From contig NZ_JAHKRM010000048.1 of assembly GCF_019396345.1 (NCBI RefSeq), positions 1 to 64,000 on the forward strand: DNA of 64,000 nucleotides, in the 5' to 3' direction. The stretch's first letter is position 1. Each line of letters opens with the position of its first letter. This DNA is from Nonomuraea guangzhouensis (GTDB lineage: Bacteria > Actinomycetota > Actinomycetes > Streptosporangiales > Streptosporangiaceae). The notes under the pieces were generated by a model. The model did no database searches. It had not been told where the DNA came from and worked only from the letters and a program-made list of their open reading frames with translations. Shown here piece by piece: positions 43,925 through 51,694 of the stretch. The translations under genes were made by a program, and so were the position numbers.

Positions 43925-45079
43925 ATGAACGATCTCGACATGGATTTCCTGCTCGGCGCCGAGGACGACGAAGGTTCCTCCCGGCGCCGCGCCCGAGGTA
44001 ACGGCAAGGGCGGCAGCCGCAGGCGCCGCAGGCGCCGAAACCGGGGCGGCTTCATCGCGCCGCTGCTCGCCTTCATCGTCCTGGCGGGCATCCTCGGCGG
44101 CGGCGGCTACTTCGGCTACCAGTGGATCAGCGGCGCTCTGGTGCCCGACGACTTCACCGGTCAGGGCAAGGGCGAAGTGACCATCGAGATCAAGGATGGC
44201 CAGTCCGCCTCCGACGTGGCGGCGGAGCTGGAGCGGCAGGGGGTCGTCGCCAGCGCCAGGGCGTTCACCAACGCGATCGCCAACGCCAACAAGAGCGGCG
44301 CGCTCCAGCCGGGCCAATACACCCTGCGCAAGGGCATGTCCGCCGCCAACGCGGTGACGATGCTCGACTCGGTCAACAAGCTGCTCGTCAAGATCACGTT
44401 GGAGGAGGGGCTCCGCCTCACCGACGTCCTCGCCCGGCTCTCCCAGAAGACCGGCAAGCCGCTGAAGGAGTTCGTCGCCGCCACCAAGGACACCGGCGAC
44501 ATGGAGCTGCCCCCGTACGCCAAGGGCAAGCTCGAGGGCTACGTCTTCCCCGCCACGTACGAGTTCCAGCCGAAGACCACGCCGGCCGAGATGCTGTCGC
44601 TGATGGTCGAACGGTTCAACCAGACGGCGGACAAGACCGACCTCGTGGGCGGTGCCAAGGCCCTGCGGCGCACCCCCGCCGAGATCATCACGATCGCCAG
44701 CATCGTCCAGGCCGAGGCCGGCCGCTACGAGGACATGCCGAAGATCGCCCGCGTCATCTACAACCGGCTCGCCCACGAGCCGGAGATGCCGCTGAAGATG
44801 GACAGCACGGTGTTCTACGGGCTGGGCAAGCGCGGCACGGCCGCGACGCACGCGCAGCTGCAGAGCACCTCCAAGTACAACACCTACAAATACCCGGGCC
44901 TCCCGCCCGGCCCCATCTCCAACCCGGGCGACCACGCGATCGAGGCGGCGCTCAACCCGACGAAGGGCGACTGGCTCTACTTCGTCGCCACCGACCCGAA
45001 GAGCAAGATCACCAAGTTCGCCGTCACGGACGCGGAATTCCAGGTATTGCTCAACGAATACCGTCAGAACGGCGGCTGA
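43925..45079 (+). CDS. mltG: Endolytic transglycosylase MltG (copy 2)
   Basis: 384 residues, the usual size for an actinobacterial MltG. A basic stretch with eight consecutive Arg/Lys-type residues (about 32-40) precedes one helix (about 43-63). The MltG domain has EVTIEIKDGQSASDVAAELERQGVV, LEGYVFPATYEFQP and the catalytic Glu E264 in ASIVQAEAG. NRLAHEPEMPLKMDSTVFYG and LPPGPISNPGDHAIEAA follow. It is about 40 percent-like in appearance to copy 1 over the domain (not computed). ATG 43925 is used; the stop is followed by a 209-bp gap before aroE. Confidence 0.92.
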   Translation: MNDLDMDFLLGAEDDEGSSRRRARGNGKGGSRRRRRRRNRGGFIAPLLAFIVLAGILGGGGYFGYQWISGALVPDDFTGQGKGEVTIEIKDGQSASDVAAELERQGVVASARAFTNAIANANKSGALQPGQYTLRKGMSAANAVTMLDSVNKLLVKITLEEGLRLTDVLARLSQKTGKPLKEFVAATKDTGDMELPPYAKGKLEGYVFPATYEFQPKTTPAEMLSLMVERFNQTADKTDLVGGAKALRRTPAEIITIASIVQAEAGRYEDMPKIARVIYNRLAHEPEMPLKMDSTVFYGLGKRGTAATHAQLQSTSKYNTYKYPGLPPGPISNPGDHAIEAALNPTKGDWLYFVATDPKSKITKFAVTDAEFQVLLNEYRQNGG

Positions 45080-45140
45080 CGCCTCGGGCTGAGCCGGCGG
45101 AAGCCGGCCACGCCACCGGTCTCACCGTCCCGTAACGGTG

Positions 45141-45203
45141 CCCGGCCCTGTGCGGGCTCAGCGGCCGTCTCCCTGGAGGCCCTGAGCCCCGTACGGCGAC
45201 TGG
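45141..45203 (-). repeat. Dispersed intergenic hairpin repeat, copy B (inverted relative to copy A)
   Basis: On the minus strand this reads GGGCTCAGGGCCTCCAGGGA... then GCTGAGCCCGCAC, aligning with copy A over about 57 nt with about nine differences. The arms GGGCTCAG/CTGAGCCC pair around the GGCCTCCAGGGAGACGGCC core. In copy A the arm sequence differs but still largely pairs. Confidence 0.6.
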
Positions 45204-45212
45204 GGCCGGCCG

Positions 45213-45256
45213 GGGCATGCCGTACAACAGACTGCCTGGGCATGCCGTACAACAGA
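45213..45256 (+). repeat. 19-nt direct repeat upstream of aroE
   Basis: GGGCATGCCGTACAACAGA occurs at 45213-45231 and again, identically, at 45238-45256, a 25-nt period. Each copy contains the palindrome GGCATGCC and a -10-like TACAAC. The second copy ends 32 nt before the aroE start. Confidence 0.75.
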
Positions 45257-45288
45257 GAAGTCAGTAAGGGCTCTGAGAGGAGAAGCAC

Positions 45289-46146
45289 GTGCGGGCAGGG
45301 GTGCTGGGGGCGCCGATCGGGCATTCGCTGTCGCCCTACCTGCATCGGGCGGCCTATCGGGCGATGGGGCTCGACGGGTGGAGTTACGAGGCTCTGGAGT
45401 GCGACGAGGCCCGGCTGCCCGGCCTGCTGCGGACGCTCAGACCGCTACGCGGTGAGGTGCCGGAGGACGAGGGGGCCTGGGCGGGGTTGTCGCTGACCAT
45501 GCCGCTCAAGCGGGCCGTGCTGCCGCTGCTTGACAGCGTCTCCGAGCTGGCCGTGGAGGTGGGCGGCGCCAATACCGTGGTGTTCCGCGACGGCGCGAGC
45601 CATGGGGACAACACCGACGTCTACGGGATCGAGCGGGCGCTGGCCGAGGCGGGGGTGCCGGCGCCGAGGTCGGCGACCGTGCTGGGCGGCGGCGCCACCG
45701 CCGCTTCGGCGCTGGCGGCGCTGCGCGGTCTGGGGCTGTACTCCGCGACCCTGCTGGTCCGCGATCCCGCCAGGGCGGGGGAGACGGCAGGGGTGGCCGA
45801 GCGGCTCGGGATGGCGCTGGCGGTGGAGACGTTCGACAAGCTCGACGTCTCGACGCGGGTGGACCTGGTGGTGTCCACGCTGCCGGGCGGCGCGGCCGAC
45901 GCCTTCGCGGCGCGGCTGGCGCGGGTTCCCGCGCTCTTCGACGTGGTCTACTCGCCCTGGCCGACCAGCGCGGCGGCGGCCGTCCAGACCGCGGGCGGCA
46001 CCGTGGTCGGGGGGTTCGCGATGCTGCTGCACCAGGCGGTGCGGCAGGTGGAGCTGATGACGGGCCGGACGGATGTGCCGGTGGAGGCCATGCGCGCGGC
46101 CGGTGAGGCGGAGATCCTCAGACGGGCGGCCACTCGAACGGGTTGA
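45289..46146 (+). CDS. aroE: Shikimate dehydrogenase
   Basis: 285 residues from GTG 45289 with GAGAGGAG upstream. Substrate and catalytic motifs: GHSLSPYLH, SLTMPLK (catalytic Lys) and DNTDVYG (catalytic Asp). The Rossmann NADPH loop is VLGGGATAASALAAL. It reduces 3-dehydroshikimate in aromatic amino acid synthesis. The mltG-aroE neighbourhood is conserved. The 3' end overlaps the convergent toxin remnant by 29 bp. Confidence 0.95.
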   Translation: MRAGVLGAPIGHSLSPYLHRAAYRAMGLDGWSYEALECDEARLPGLLRTLRPLRGEVPEDEGAWAGLSLTMPLKRAVLPLLDSVSELAVEVGGANTVVFRDGASHGDNTDVYGIERALAEAGVPAPRSATVLGGGATAASALAALRGLGLYSATLLVRDPARAGETAGVAERLGMALAVETFDKLDVSTRVDLVVSTLPGGAADAFAARLARVPALFDVVYSPWPTSAAAAVQTAGGTVVGGFAMLLHQAVRQVELMTGRTDVPVEAMRAAGEAEILRRAATRTG

Positions 46147-46524
46147 TCAACTGGACGTCGAGGCCCACGAAGTCCTTCACGTTGCGGGTGACGAGGGTCC
46201 AGTCATGCGCGCGGGCGGTGGCGGCGATGAGGCCATCGACGATCGGGAGCGGCCGCACGGCGTGCATCCGCCCCCATTCCTCGGCCACGGCGGCGGTGAC
46301 GGGCAGCACCCGAGTCCTGAACCGATTAGCCAGGATTCGTAACCACCTGCCTGGAGTGGGTCGCGGCGACACAGCAGCTCGACACCTTTGCGGATCTCGC
46401 CGAACACCATGACTCTCACATAGAGGCTGGGCCCGGTGATGGTGTCGAGCCACCCCTGCACGCTGTCGTCTCTGGCATGCTTGGTCATTTCCGACACGAC
46501 GTTGGTGTCGAGAACGTAGCTCAC
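46118..46524 (-). pseudogene. VapC-family PIN-domain toxin, frameshifted
   Basis: The N-terminal half begins MSYVLDTNVVSEMTKH (catalytic D in LDTNVVSE) and runs through GEIRKGVELL to GYESWL. The C-terminal half is in another frame: RFRTRVLPVTAAVAEEWGRMHA, DGLIAATARAHDWTLVTRNVKDF, NPFEWPPV. The frames must join near 46330-46340, where a net small deletion is the simplest explanation. A sequencing error cannot be excluded. The combined halves match FitB/VapC length (about 135 residues). The start overlaps the antitoxin stop (ATGA). Confidence 0.8.
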
Positions 46525-46802
46525 TCGATGCCCTCGAAGTCGGTACCCCGCATCGCGCTGCTCTTGTCGCGGGTGAGATCGAGCGCGCTCAGGTCGGGGC
46601 CCGAGAGAAGGAATTCCTTGAAGTCGGGCTGCTCGCCCTTGAGCCGGCGGTATTTCTCGATGCCAAGGATCACCGCCACATCCTGCCCGTACCTGGTGAC
46701 GATCTGCGGTCCCTCGTCATGGGCCCGGCGGATGACCTCGCTGAAGCGCTGTTTGGCCTCCCCTAGCTGCCATCTGGTCTCTGCGAGCTGTTCTACGGTC
46801 AT
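46521..46802 (-). CDS. Phd/YefM-family antitoxin
   Basis: 93 residues from ATG 46802. The N-terminal DNA-binding domain has LGEAKQRFSEVIRRAHDEGPQIVTRYGQDVAVILGIEKYRRL, typical of Phd/YefM. The acidic C-terminal tail (PDLSALDLTRD) is the expected toxin-neutralising part. It is coupled to the toxin by a 4-bp overlap. The antitoxin appears intact although its toxin is broken. The pair sits between aroE and the infC leader. Confidence 0.85.
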   Translation of the reverse strand: MTVEQLAETRWQLGEAKQRFSEVIRRAHDEGPQIVTRYGQDVAVILGIEKYRRLKGEQPDFKEFLLSGPDLSALDLTRDKSSAMRGTDFEGIE

Positions 46803-46868
46803 GCCCCAGCACTTTGGCGCAGAGACTCTGGCCAGCGGGGATGATTCGAGGAACTCTCGCGGTTGTGG

Positions 46869-47108
46869 TAACGTAGCTCTCTGATCGGTCCGGCATGCCT
46901 TGCTGGACGCGCAAGCGGAGGTCTCCCTCCCACCTGTGTCACCGAGAGGTGGCCGGGTCAAGGATCACGCCGGACTTACTCCGGGGAGCTTACGGCCACG
47001 ATGCCAATGAGCTCAGTGGCCCCGCATGCGCGACGTGCGGGGCTTTTCGCGTTTGCGCGGAGTTCCTCGGCACCGAGCACGTACGGGATCGCAAACCTAG
47101 GAGGCCCC
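46869..47108 (+). promoter_or_regulatory. infC promoter region and leader
   Basis: A -10-like TAACGT (46869-46874) lies upstream of a leader of about 230 nt with no gene. The leader includes stems around ACCGAGAGGTGG and CCGGACTTACTCCGG (46969-46983) and then a terminator-like hairpin. Autogenous attenuation upstream of infC-rpmI-rplT is known in other bacteria (L20 or IF3 leaders). Whether this one belongs to a known class was not tested. Confidence 0.45.
47019..47047 (+). terminator. Attenuator-type terminator in the infC leader
   Basis: A perfect 8-bp stem GCCCCGCA/TGCGGGGC with a 9-nt loop is followed directly by TTTT. It lies 62 nt upstream of the infC start, with no gene before it on this strand for over 800 bp. 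Confidence 0.7.
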
Positions 47109-47726
47109 ATCAGCACTGAGCCCCGCATCAACGAGCGTATCCGAGTTCCCGAGGTGCGCCTCGTGGGCCCGAACGGCGAGCAGGTAGGCATCGTCTCCAT
47201 TCACGATGCCCTCAAGCTCGCTCAGGAGGCCGACCTCGACCTGGTCGAGGTCGCGGCCACGGCTCGACCGCCCGTGTGCAAGCTCATGGACTACGGCAAA
47301 TTCAAGTACGAGTCCGCGATGAAGGCGCGCGAGGCGCGCAAGAATCAGGCGCACACGATCATCAAGGAGATCAAGCTCCGGCCGAAGATCGACCCGCACG
47401 ACTACGAGACCAAGAAGGGTCACGTGGTGCGGTTCCTCAAGGCAGGAGACAAGGTCAAAGTCACGATCATGTTCCGTGGTCGCGAGCAGTCCCGGCCGGA
47501 GCTCGGTTTCCGGTTGCTGCAGCGGCTCGCGGACGACGTCCAGGAGCTGGGATTCGTCGAGTCCCACGCCAAGCAGGACGGCCGTAACATGATCATGGTG
47601 ATCGGTCCGCACAAGAAGAAGGCCGAGGCGAAGGCGGAAAAGGCCGCAGCCAAGGCCCAGCGTGGTGGCGAGGAGCCTTCCGCGGAGGAGTCTTCCGGTC
47701 AGGAAGCCTCCGTACAGGAAGCGTGA
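47109..47726 (+). CDS. infC: Translation initiation factor IF-3 (ATC start)
   Basis: 205 residues. The start is taken as ATC 47109, after TAGGAGGCCCC, giving ISTEPRINERIRVPEVRLVGPNGEQ, the conserved N-terminus. Rare AUU/AUC starts at infC allow IF-3 to limit its own translation. An ATG at 47001 in frame would translate the attenuator and is rejected. The C-terminal domain (KKGHVVRFLKAGDKVKVTIMFRGREQSRPELG) is intact. An Ala/Glu/Lys-rich tail follows. Confidence 0.93.
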   Translation: MSTEPRINERIRVPEVRLVGPNGEQVGIVSIHDALKLAQEADLDLVEVAATARPPVCKLMDYGKFKYESAMKAREARKNQAHTIIKEIKLRPKIDPHDYETKKGHVVRFLKAGDKVKVTIMFRGREQSRPELGFRLLQRLADDVQELGFVESHAKQDGRNMIMVIGPHKKKAEAKAEKAAAKAQRGGEEPSAEESSGQEASVQEA

Positions 47727-47852
47727 CCCGCGGTTCGGGTTAGCCTTAACAGCACACCCCGAACAGCCACCCCCACCAGACGAAGACGCCGCGACCGGGT
47801 CGGCCAGCACCGGCCCGGCCACCGGCACGGACGAATTGAGGAGAGACGGCGA

Positions 47853-48047
47853 ATGCCGAAGATGAAGACGCACAGCGGTGCGAAGAAGCGGTTCCGGCTG
47901 ACCGGCAGCGGCAAGCTCGTGCGTCGCCGTGCCAATCGCGCGCACTACAACGAGTGGAAGTCGTCTACGCTGACGCGCCGTCTCAAGAATGAAGTCGTCC
48001 TGTCCGACGCTGATTCCAAGAAGATCAAGAAGCTGCTCGCCAAGTAG
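47853..48047 (+). CDS. rpmI: Ribosomal protein bL35
   Basis: 64 residues, full length. MPKMKTHSGAKKRFRLTGSGK is the family start and RRANRAHYNEWKSS the middle. It lies 126 bp after infC and 23 bp before rplT in the classic order. Confidence 0.97.
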   Translation: MPKMKTHSGAKKRFRLTGSGKLVRRRANRAHYNEWKSSTLTRRLKNEVVLSDADSKKIKKLLAK

Positions 48048-48070
48048 CGCGACCCCCGGGGAGAGAGAAC

Positions 48071-48454
48071 ATGGCACGCGTGAAGCGGGCGCTCAACGCC
48101 AAGAAGAAGCGTAAGGTCGTCCTCGAACGGGCTTCCGGTTACCGTGGCCAGCGGTCACGTCTTTACCGCAAGGCCAAGGAGCAGATGCTCCACTCGATGA
48201 CGTACGCCTATCGTGACCGGAAGGACCGTAAGGGTGCCTTCCGCCGTCTGTGGATCCAGCGGATCAACGCCGCCGCCCGTCAGAACGGCATGACGTACAA
48301 CCGCCTGATCCAGGGTCTGCGACTGGCCAACATCGAGGTCGACCGCAAGATCCTCGCCGATCTCGCGGTCAACGACAGCCAGACCTTCGCCACGCTCGTC
48401 GAGGCCGCCAAGAAGGCGCTGCCGGCGAACGTGAACGCCCCGGCCGCGAGCTGA
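48071..48454 (+). CDS. rplT: Ribosomal protein bL20
   Basis: 127 residues. MARVKRALNAKKKRKVVLERASGYRGQRSRLYRKAKEQ is the rRNA-binding N-terminus and GMTYNRLIQGLRLANIEVDRKILADLAV the globular domain. It is the likely autoregulator if the infC leader is of the L20-binding type. A terminator follows. Confidence 0.98.
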   Translation: MARVKRALNAKKKRKVVLERASGYRGQRSRLYRKAKEQMLHSMTYAYRDRKDRKGAFRRLWIQRINAAARQNGMTYNRLIQGLRLANIEVDRKILADLAVNDSQTFATLVEAAKKALPANVNAPAAS

Positions 48455-48491
48455 GGCGATTGAGGACCGAGCCCGGCGAGGCTCCAGTCGA

Positions 48492-48516
48492 GGGCCCACC
48501 TGACGGTGGGCCCTTT
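48492..48516 (+). terminator. Intrinsic terminator of infC-rpmI-rplT
   Basis: A perfect 9-bp stem GGGCCCACC/GGTGGGCCC with a TGAC loop, followed by TTT. Confidence 0.8.
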
Positions 48517-48566
48517 GCTGTGTTCCCAGCCGGTACGCCCGGCCGTACAGACCATCAGGGGAGAGC

Positions 48567-49370
48567 ATGGCGGGATCCGAGCTGACCAACGTGAAGTCGC
48601 CGCGCGTGAAGGCCGCCAGGAGGCTCGCCAAGCGCGCCTACCGGGAGCAGGACCGCAAGTTCCTGGCCGAGGGGCCGCAGGCCGTGCGCGAGGCGCTCAA
48701 GCTCGACGGGGTGACGCTGGAGCTGTTCGCCACCGCCGAGGCCGAGCTCCGCCACCCCGAGCTGATCACCGACGCGACGCTCAAGGGCATACCGATCCAC
48801 CGGGCCAGCGGCGAGGTGATGTCGGAGCTCTCCCAGACCGTGACCCCGCAGGGCCTGCTGGCCGTGTGCCGGCTGGTGCACGTGCCGCTCGACGACGCCC
48901 TGTCCGGCGAGCCGCGCCTGGTCGCGGTGCTCGCGCACGTGCGCGACCCCGGCAACGCGGGCACCGTCATGCGCGCCGCCGACGCCGCGGGCGCCGACTC
49001 CGTGATCTTCACCGACGCCTCCGTCGACCCGTACAACGGCAAGTGCGTACGCGCCAGCGCGGGCAGCCTGTTCCACCTGCCCGTCACCATCGGTACACCG
49101 GTGGCCGCCGCCGTGCGTCAACTCAGAGAGCGCGGACTGCGCGTGCTGGCGGCCGACGGCGCGGGCAAGCACACGCTCGACGACGTCGACCTGTCGGGCC
49201 CCACCGCGTGGATCTTCGGAAACGAGGCGTGGGGTCTGCCCGAGGAGGTTCTCGCCGAAGCCGACGATGTGGTCAGGGTGCCCATCTACGGACAGGCCGA
49301 AAGCCTCAACCTGGCCACCGCGGCCGCGGTATGCCTTTACTCCTCCGCCAGGGCTCAGCGAGTGTCCTAG
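48567..49370 (+). CDS. SpoU/TrmH-family 23S rRNA 2'-O-methyltransferase (TsnR-like)
   Basis: 267 residues. It has an N-terminal substrate-binding part (LAKRAYREQDRKFLAEGPQAVREAL) and the SPOUT knot domain. Motifs are LAHVRDPGNAGTVMRAADAAGAD (motif 1), TAWIFGNEAWGLPEE (motif 2) and VPIYGQAESLNLATAAAVCLY (motif 3). It uses S-adenosylmethionine to methylate rRNA. Gene order rplT-methyltransferase-kinase-pheS is the same as in Streptomyces coelicolor. Confidence 0.93.
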   Translation: MAGSELTNVKSPRVKAARRLAKRAYREQDRKFLAEGPQAVREALKLDGVTLELFATAEAELRHPELITDATLKGIPIHRASGEVMSELSQTVTPQGLLAVCRLVHVPLDDALSGEPRLVAVLAHVRDPGNAGTVMRAADAAGADSVIFTDASVDPYNGKCVRASAGSLFHLPVTIGTPVAAAVRQLRERGLRVLAADGAGKHTLDDVDLSGPTAWIFGNEAWGLPEEVLAEADDVVRVPIYGQAESLNLATAAAVCLYSSARAQRVS

Positions 49371-49420
49371 GCGGCTGGAAACCCGCTATTGTCGGCCTTG
49401 TAGGCGGAGGAGGCGAGTTC

Positions 49421-50509
49421 GTGCACGGCGCAGACACCGATGGTCGAGTGGTCGCCTCCGCGTGCACGATAGCCATTGACGATCTTCCGGACGGCCTCAT
49501 CGTGTCCGACAGATTCGGCCGCGTGCTGGCCGTCAACCGGGCCGCCGCGCGGCTCACTGGCGTCGCCGCCGAACGCGCGGTCGGCAAGGACATGAACGAG
49601 GTGTTCCCCTTCCGCGACCACGACGGCCGCGAGTGGTGGAAGGCCCTCGACCCCGAGGGCGGCCTGCGCACCCGCAGCAGGGTGCCGGAGCGGCCGCTGC
49701 ACCTGCCCGGCGGGCAGGAGCTCTACGTCGCGGCCCGGCTGTCCCGCGAGCCCGAGCGGTGCGGCGACGTCGAGCGGGTGACGATCACCCTGCGTGACGG
49801 CGGCGCCCGCGCCCGGCTGGAGCGCAGCCGCGCCGACCTGGTCTCCACGGTCGCCCACGAGCTGCGCTCGCCGCTGACCAGCGTCAAGGGGTTCACCGCG
49901 ACCCTGCTGGCCAAGTGGACCCGCTTCACCGACGAGCAGAAGCGCGTCATGCTCGAGACCGTCAACAACGACGCCGACCGGGTGACCAGGCTGATCACGG
50001 AGTTGCTCGACGTCTCCCGCATCGAGTCGGGCCGGCTGGAGCTGCACCGCCAGGTCGTCGACGTGCCCGCCAGAGCGCGGCGCATCATCGCCGGTCGCGT
50101 CGCGGCGGGCGAGACCGAGGACCGCTTCCGCCTCGTCGCCGGTGACGATCTCCCCGAGATGTGGCTCGACCAGGACAAGATCGACCAGATCCTCGGTAAC
50201 CTGATGGAAAACGCGGTGCGCCACGGACGCGGCACCGTCACCATAGAGATCGAGTCCGTCGGATGGGGAGTTGCCGTGTCGGTGCGCGACGAGGGCGAGG
50301 GCATCACGCCCGAGCTGGCTCCGCGCGTCTTCCGGCAGTTCTGGCGCGGCAACAGCCGCCGGCGCGGCGGCACCGGGCTCGGCCTGTTCATCGTGAAGGG
50401 CCTGGTCGAGGCGCATGGCGGCACGATCATCGTGCAGCGCGCGCCCGAGGGTGGGGCGGAGTTCCGATTTACCGTGCCCACCGGCACCCCTGACTTCGCC
50501 ACTGTGTAG
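49421..50509 (+). CDS. Orphan PAS-domain sensor histidine kinase
   Basis: 362 residues from GTG 49421 with GGAGGAGGCGA upstream. A PAS domain (residues about 16-110, IAIDDLPDGLIVSDRFGRVLAVNRAAARLTG) is followed by HisKA with H146 in VSTVAHELRSPL. The HATPase domain has N-box GNLMENAVRHG, G1 VRDEGEGI and G2 GGTGLGLFIVKG. No transmembrane segment and no response regulator gene nearby, so it is a soluble orphan kinase. It lies between the rRNA methyltransferase gene and pheS, as in streptomycetes. The signal and partner are unknown. Confidence 0.92.
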   Translation: MHGADTDGRVVASACTIAIDDLPDGLIVSDRFGRVLAVNRAAARLTGVAAERAVGKDMNEVFPFRDHDGREWWKALDPEGGLRTRSRVPERPLHLPGGQELYVAARLSREPERCGDVERVTITLRDGGARARLERSRADLVSTVAHELRSPLTSVKGFTATLLAKWTRFTDEQKRVMLETVNNDADRVTRLITELLDVSRIESGRLELHRQVVDVPARARRIIAGRVAAGETEDRFRLVAGDDLPEMWLDQDKIDQILGNLMENAVRHGRGTVTIEIESVGWGVAVSVRDEGEGITPELAPRVFRQFWRGNSRRRGGTGLGLFIVKGLVEAHGGTIIVQRAPEGGAEFRFTVPTGTPDFATV

Positions 50510-50596
50510 CCCCTGCGGGTAACGGGCGCGAGTCGGCCCGGTGGGCGGATCCCACTAGACTCTGTCAAGCTCAAGCCCTGGATACGGAGCTCACTC

Positions 50597-51694
50597 TTGT
50601 CTGACTACGACCCCGTCGAGGTGACACCGTTGCATGCCGACGAGGTGTCCCGCATGGAGGCCGACGCCCTGGCGGCGATCAAGACGGCCGGCGACCTCGA
50701 CGCACTCAAGCAGGCGCGGCTGGCCCACGCCGGTGACCGTTCGCCCATCGCGCTGGCCAACCGCGAGATCGGCGCCCTGCCGCCCAAGGCCCGTGCCGAG
50801 GCCGGCAAGCGCGTCGGCGGCGCCCGCAAGGCGATCAACGAGGCGCTCGCCGCCCGGCAGGCCGAGCTGGAGGCCGAGCGCGACGCCCGGGTCCTCGTCG
50901 AGGAGGCCGTCGACGTCACCCTGCCGTGGGACCGCCAGCCGCTCGGCGCCCGCCACCCGCTGACCACCATGCAGGAGCGCATCGCCGACACCTTCGTGGC
51001 GATGGGCTACGAGGTGGCCGAGGGCCCCGAGCTCGAAGGCGAGTGGTTCAACTTCGACGCCCTCAACATCGCCACGGACCACCCGGCCCGCTCCGACCAC
51101 GACACGTTCTTCGTCGAGTCCACCGAGTCGGGCATGGTGCTGCGCACCCAGACCTCGCCGGTGCAGATCCGCGCGCTGCTGCAGCGGGGCGCGCCGTGCT
51201 ACGTCATCTCGCCGGGCAAGGTGTTCCGCACCGACGAGCTCGACGCCACCCACACCCCCGTCTTCCACCAGGTCGAGGGCCTGGCGATCGACGAGGGGCT
51301 GACGATGGCCCACCTCAAGGGCACGCTCGACCGGTTCGCCGAGGTCATGTTCGGCGAGGGCATCTCCACCAGGTTCCGGCCCAACTACTTCCCGTTCACC
51401 GAGCCGTCGGCCGAGATGGACCTCAAGTGCTTCGTCTGCCGCGGCGCCTCGGCGATCCCCGGCAACCCGCCGTGCCGCACCTGCAAGTCCGAGGGCTGGA
51501 TCGAGTGGGGCGGCTGCGGCATGGTCAACCCGCGCGTGCTGATCGCCTGCGGCGTCGACCCGTCCACGTATTCGGGCTTCGCCTTCGGCATGGGCATCGA
51601 ACGTACGCTGATGTTCCGCCACAACGCTGAGGACATGCGCGACATGGTCGAGGGAGACGTGCGCTTCACGCTTCCGTTCGGAATGGAGATCTGA
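50597..51694 (+). CDS. pheS: Phenylalanyl-tRNA synthetase alpha subunit
   Basis: 365 residues from a TTG at 50597 with GGAG upstream; a -10-like TAGACT lies at 50556. An N-terminal coiled coil precedes the class II core: HPLTTMQERIADTFVAMGYEVAEGPELE, LLRTQTSPVQIRAL (motif 2 region) and GMGIERTLMFRHN (motif 3). The stop overlaps the pheT start. Confidence 0.97.
   Translation: MSDYDPVEVTPLHADEVSRMEADALAAIKTAGDLDALKQARLAHAGDRSPIALANREIGALPPKARAEAGKRVGGARKAINEALAARQAELEAERDARVLVEEAVDVTLPWDRQPLGARHPLTTMQERIADTFVAMGYEVAEGPELEGEWFNFDALNIATDHPARSDHDTFFVESTESGMVLRTQTSPVQIRALLQRGAPCYVISPGKVFRTDELDATHTPVFHQVEGLAIDEGLTMAHLKGTLDRFAEVMFGEGISTRFRPNYFPFTEPSAEMDLKCFVCRGASAIPGNPPCRTCKSEGWIEWGGCGMVNPRVLIACGVDPSTYSGFAFGMGIERTLMFRHNAEDMRDMVEGDVRFTLPFGMEI

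Noticed and set aside
46118..46524. Programmed frameshift in the VapC gene
   Set aside because: There is no slippery heptamer near 46335, and toxins of this type are not known to use one. Decay or sequence error is simpler.
47001..47108. N-terminal extension of IF-3 from ATG 47001
   Set aside because: It would translate through the attenuator hairpin and adds unconserved residues. The ATC start after GGAGG fits the family.
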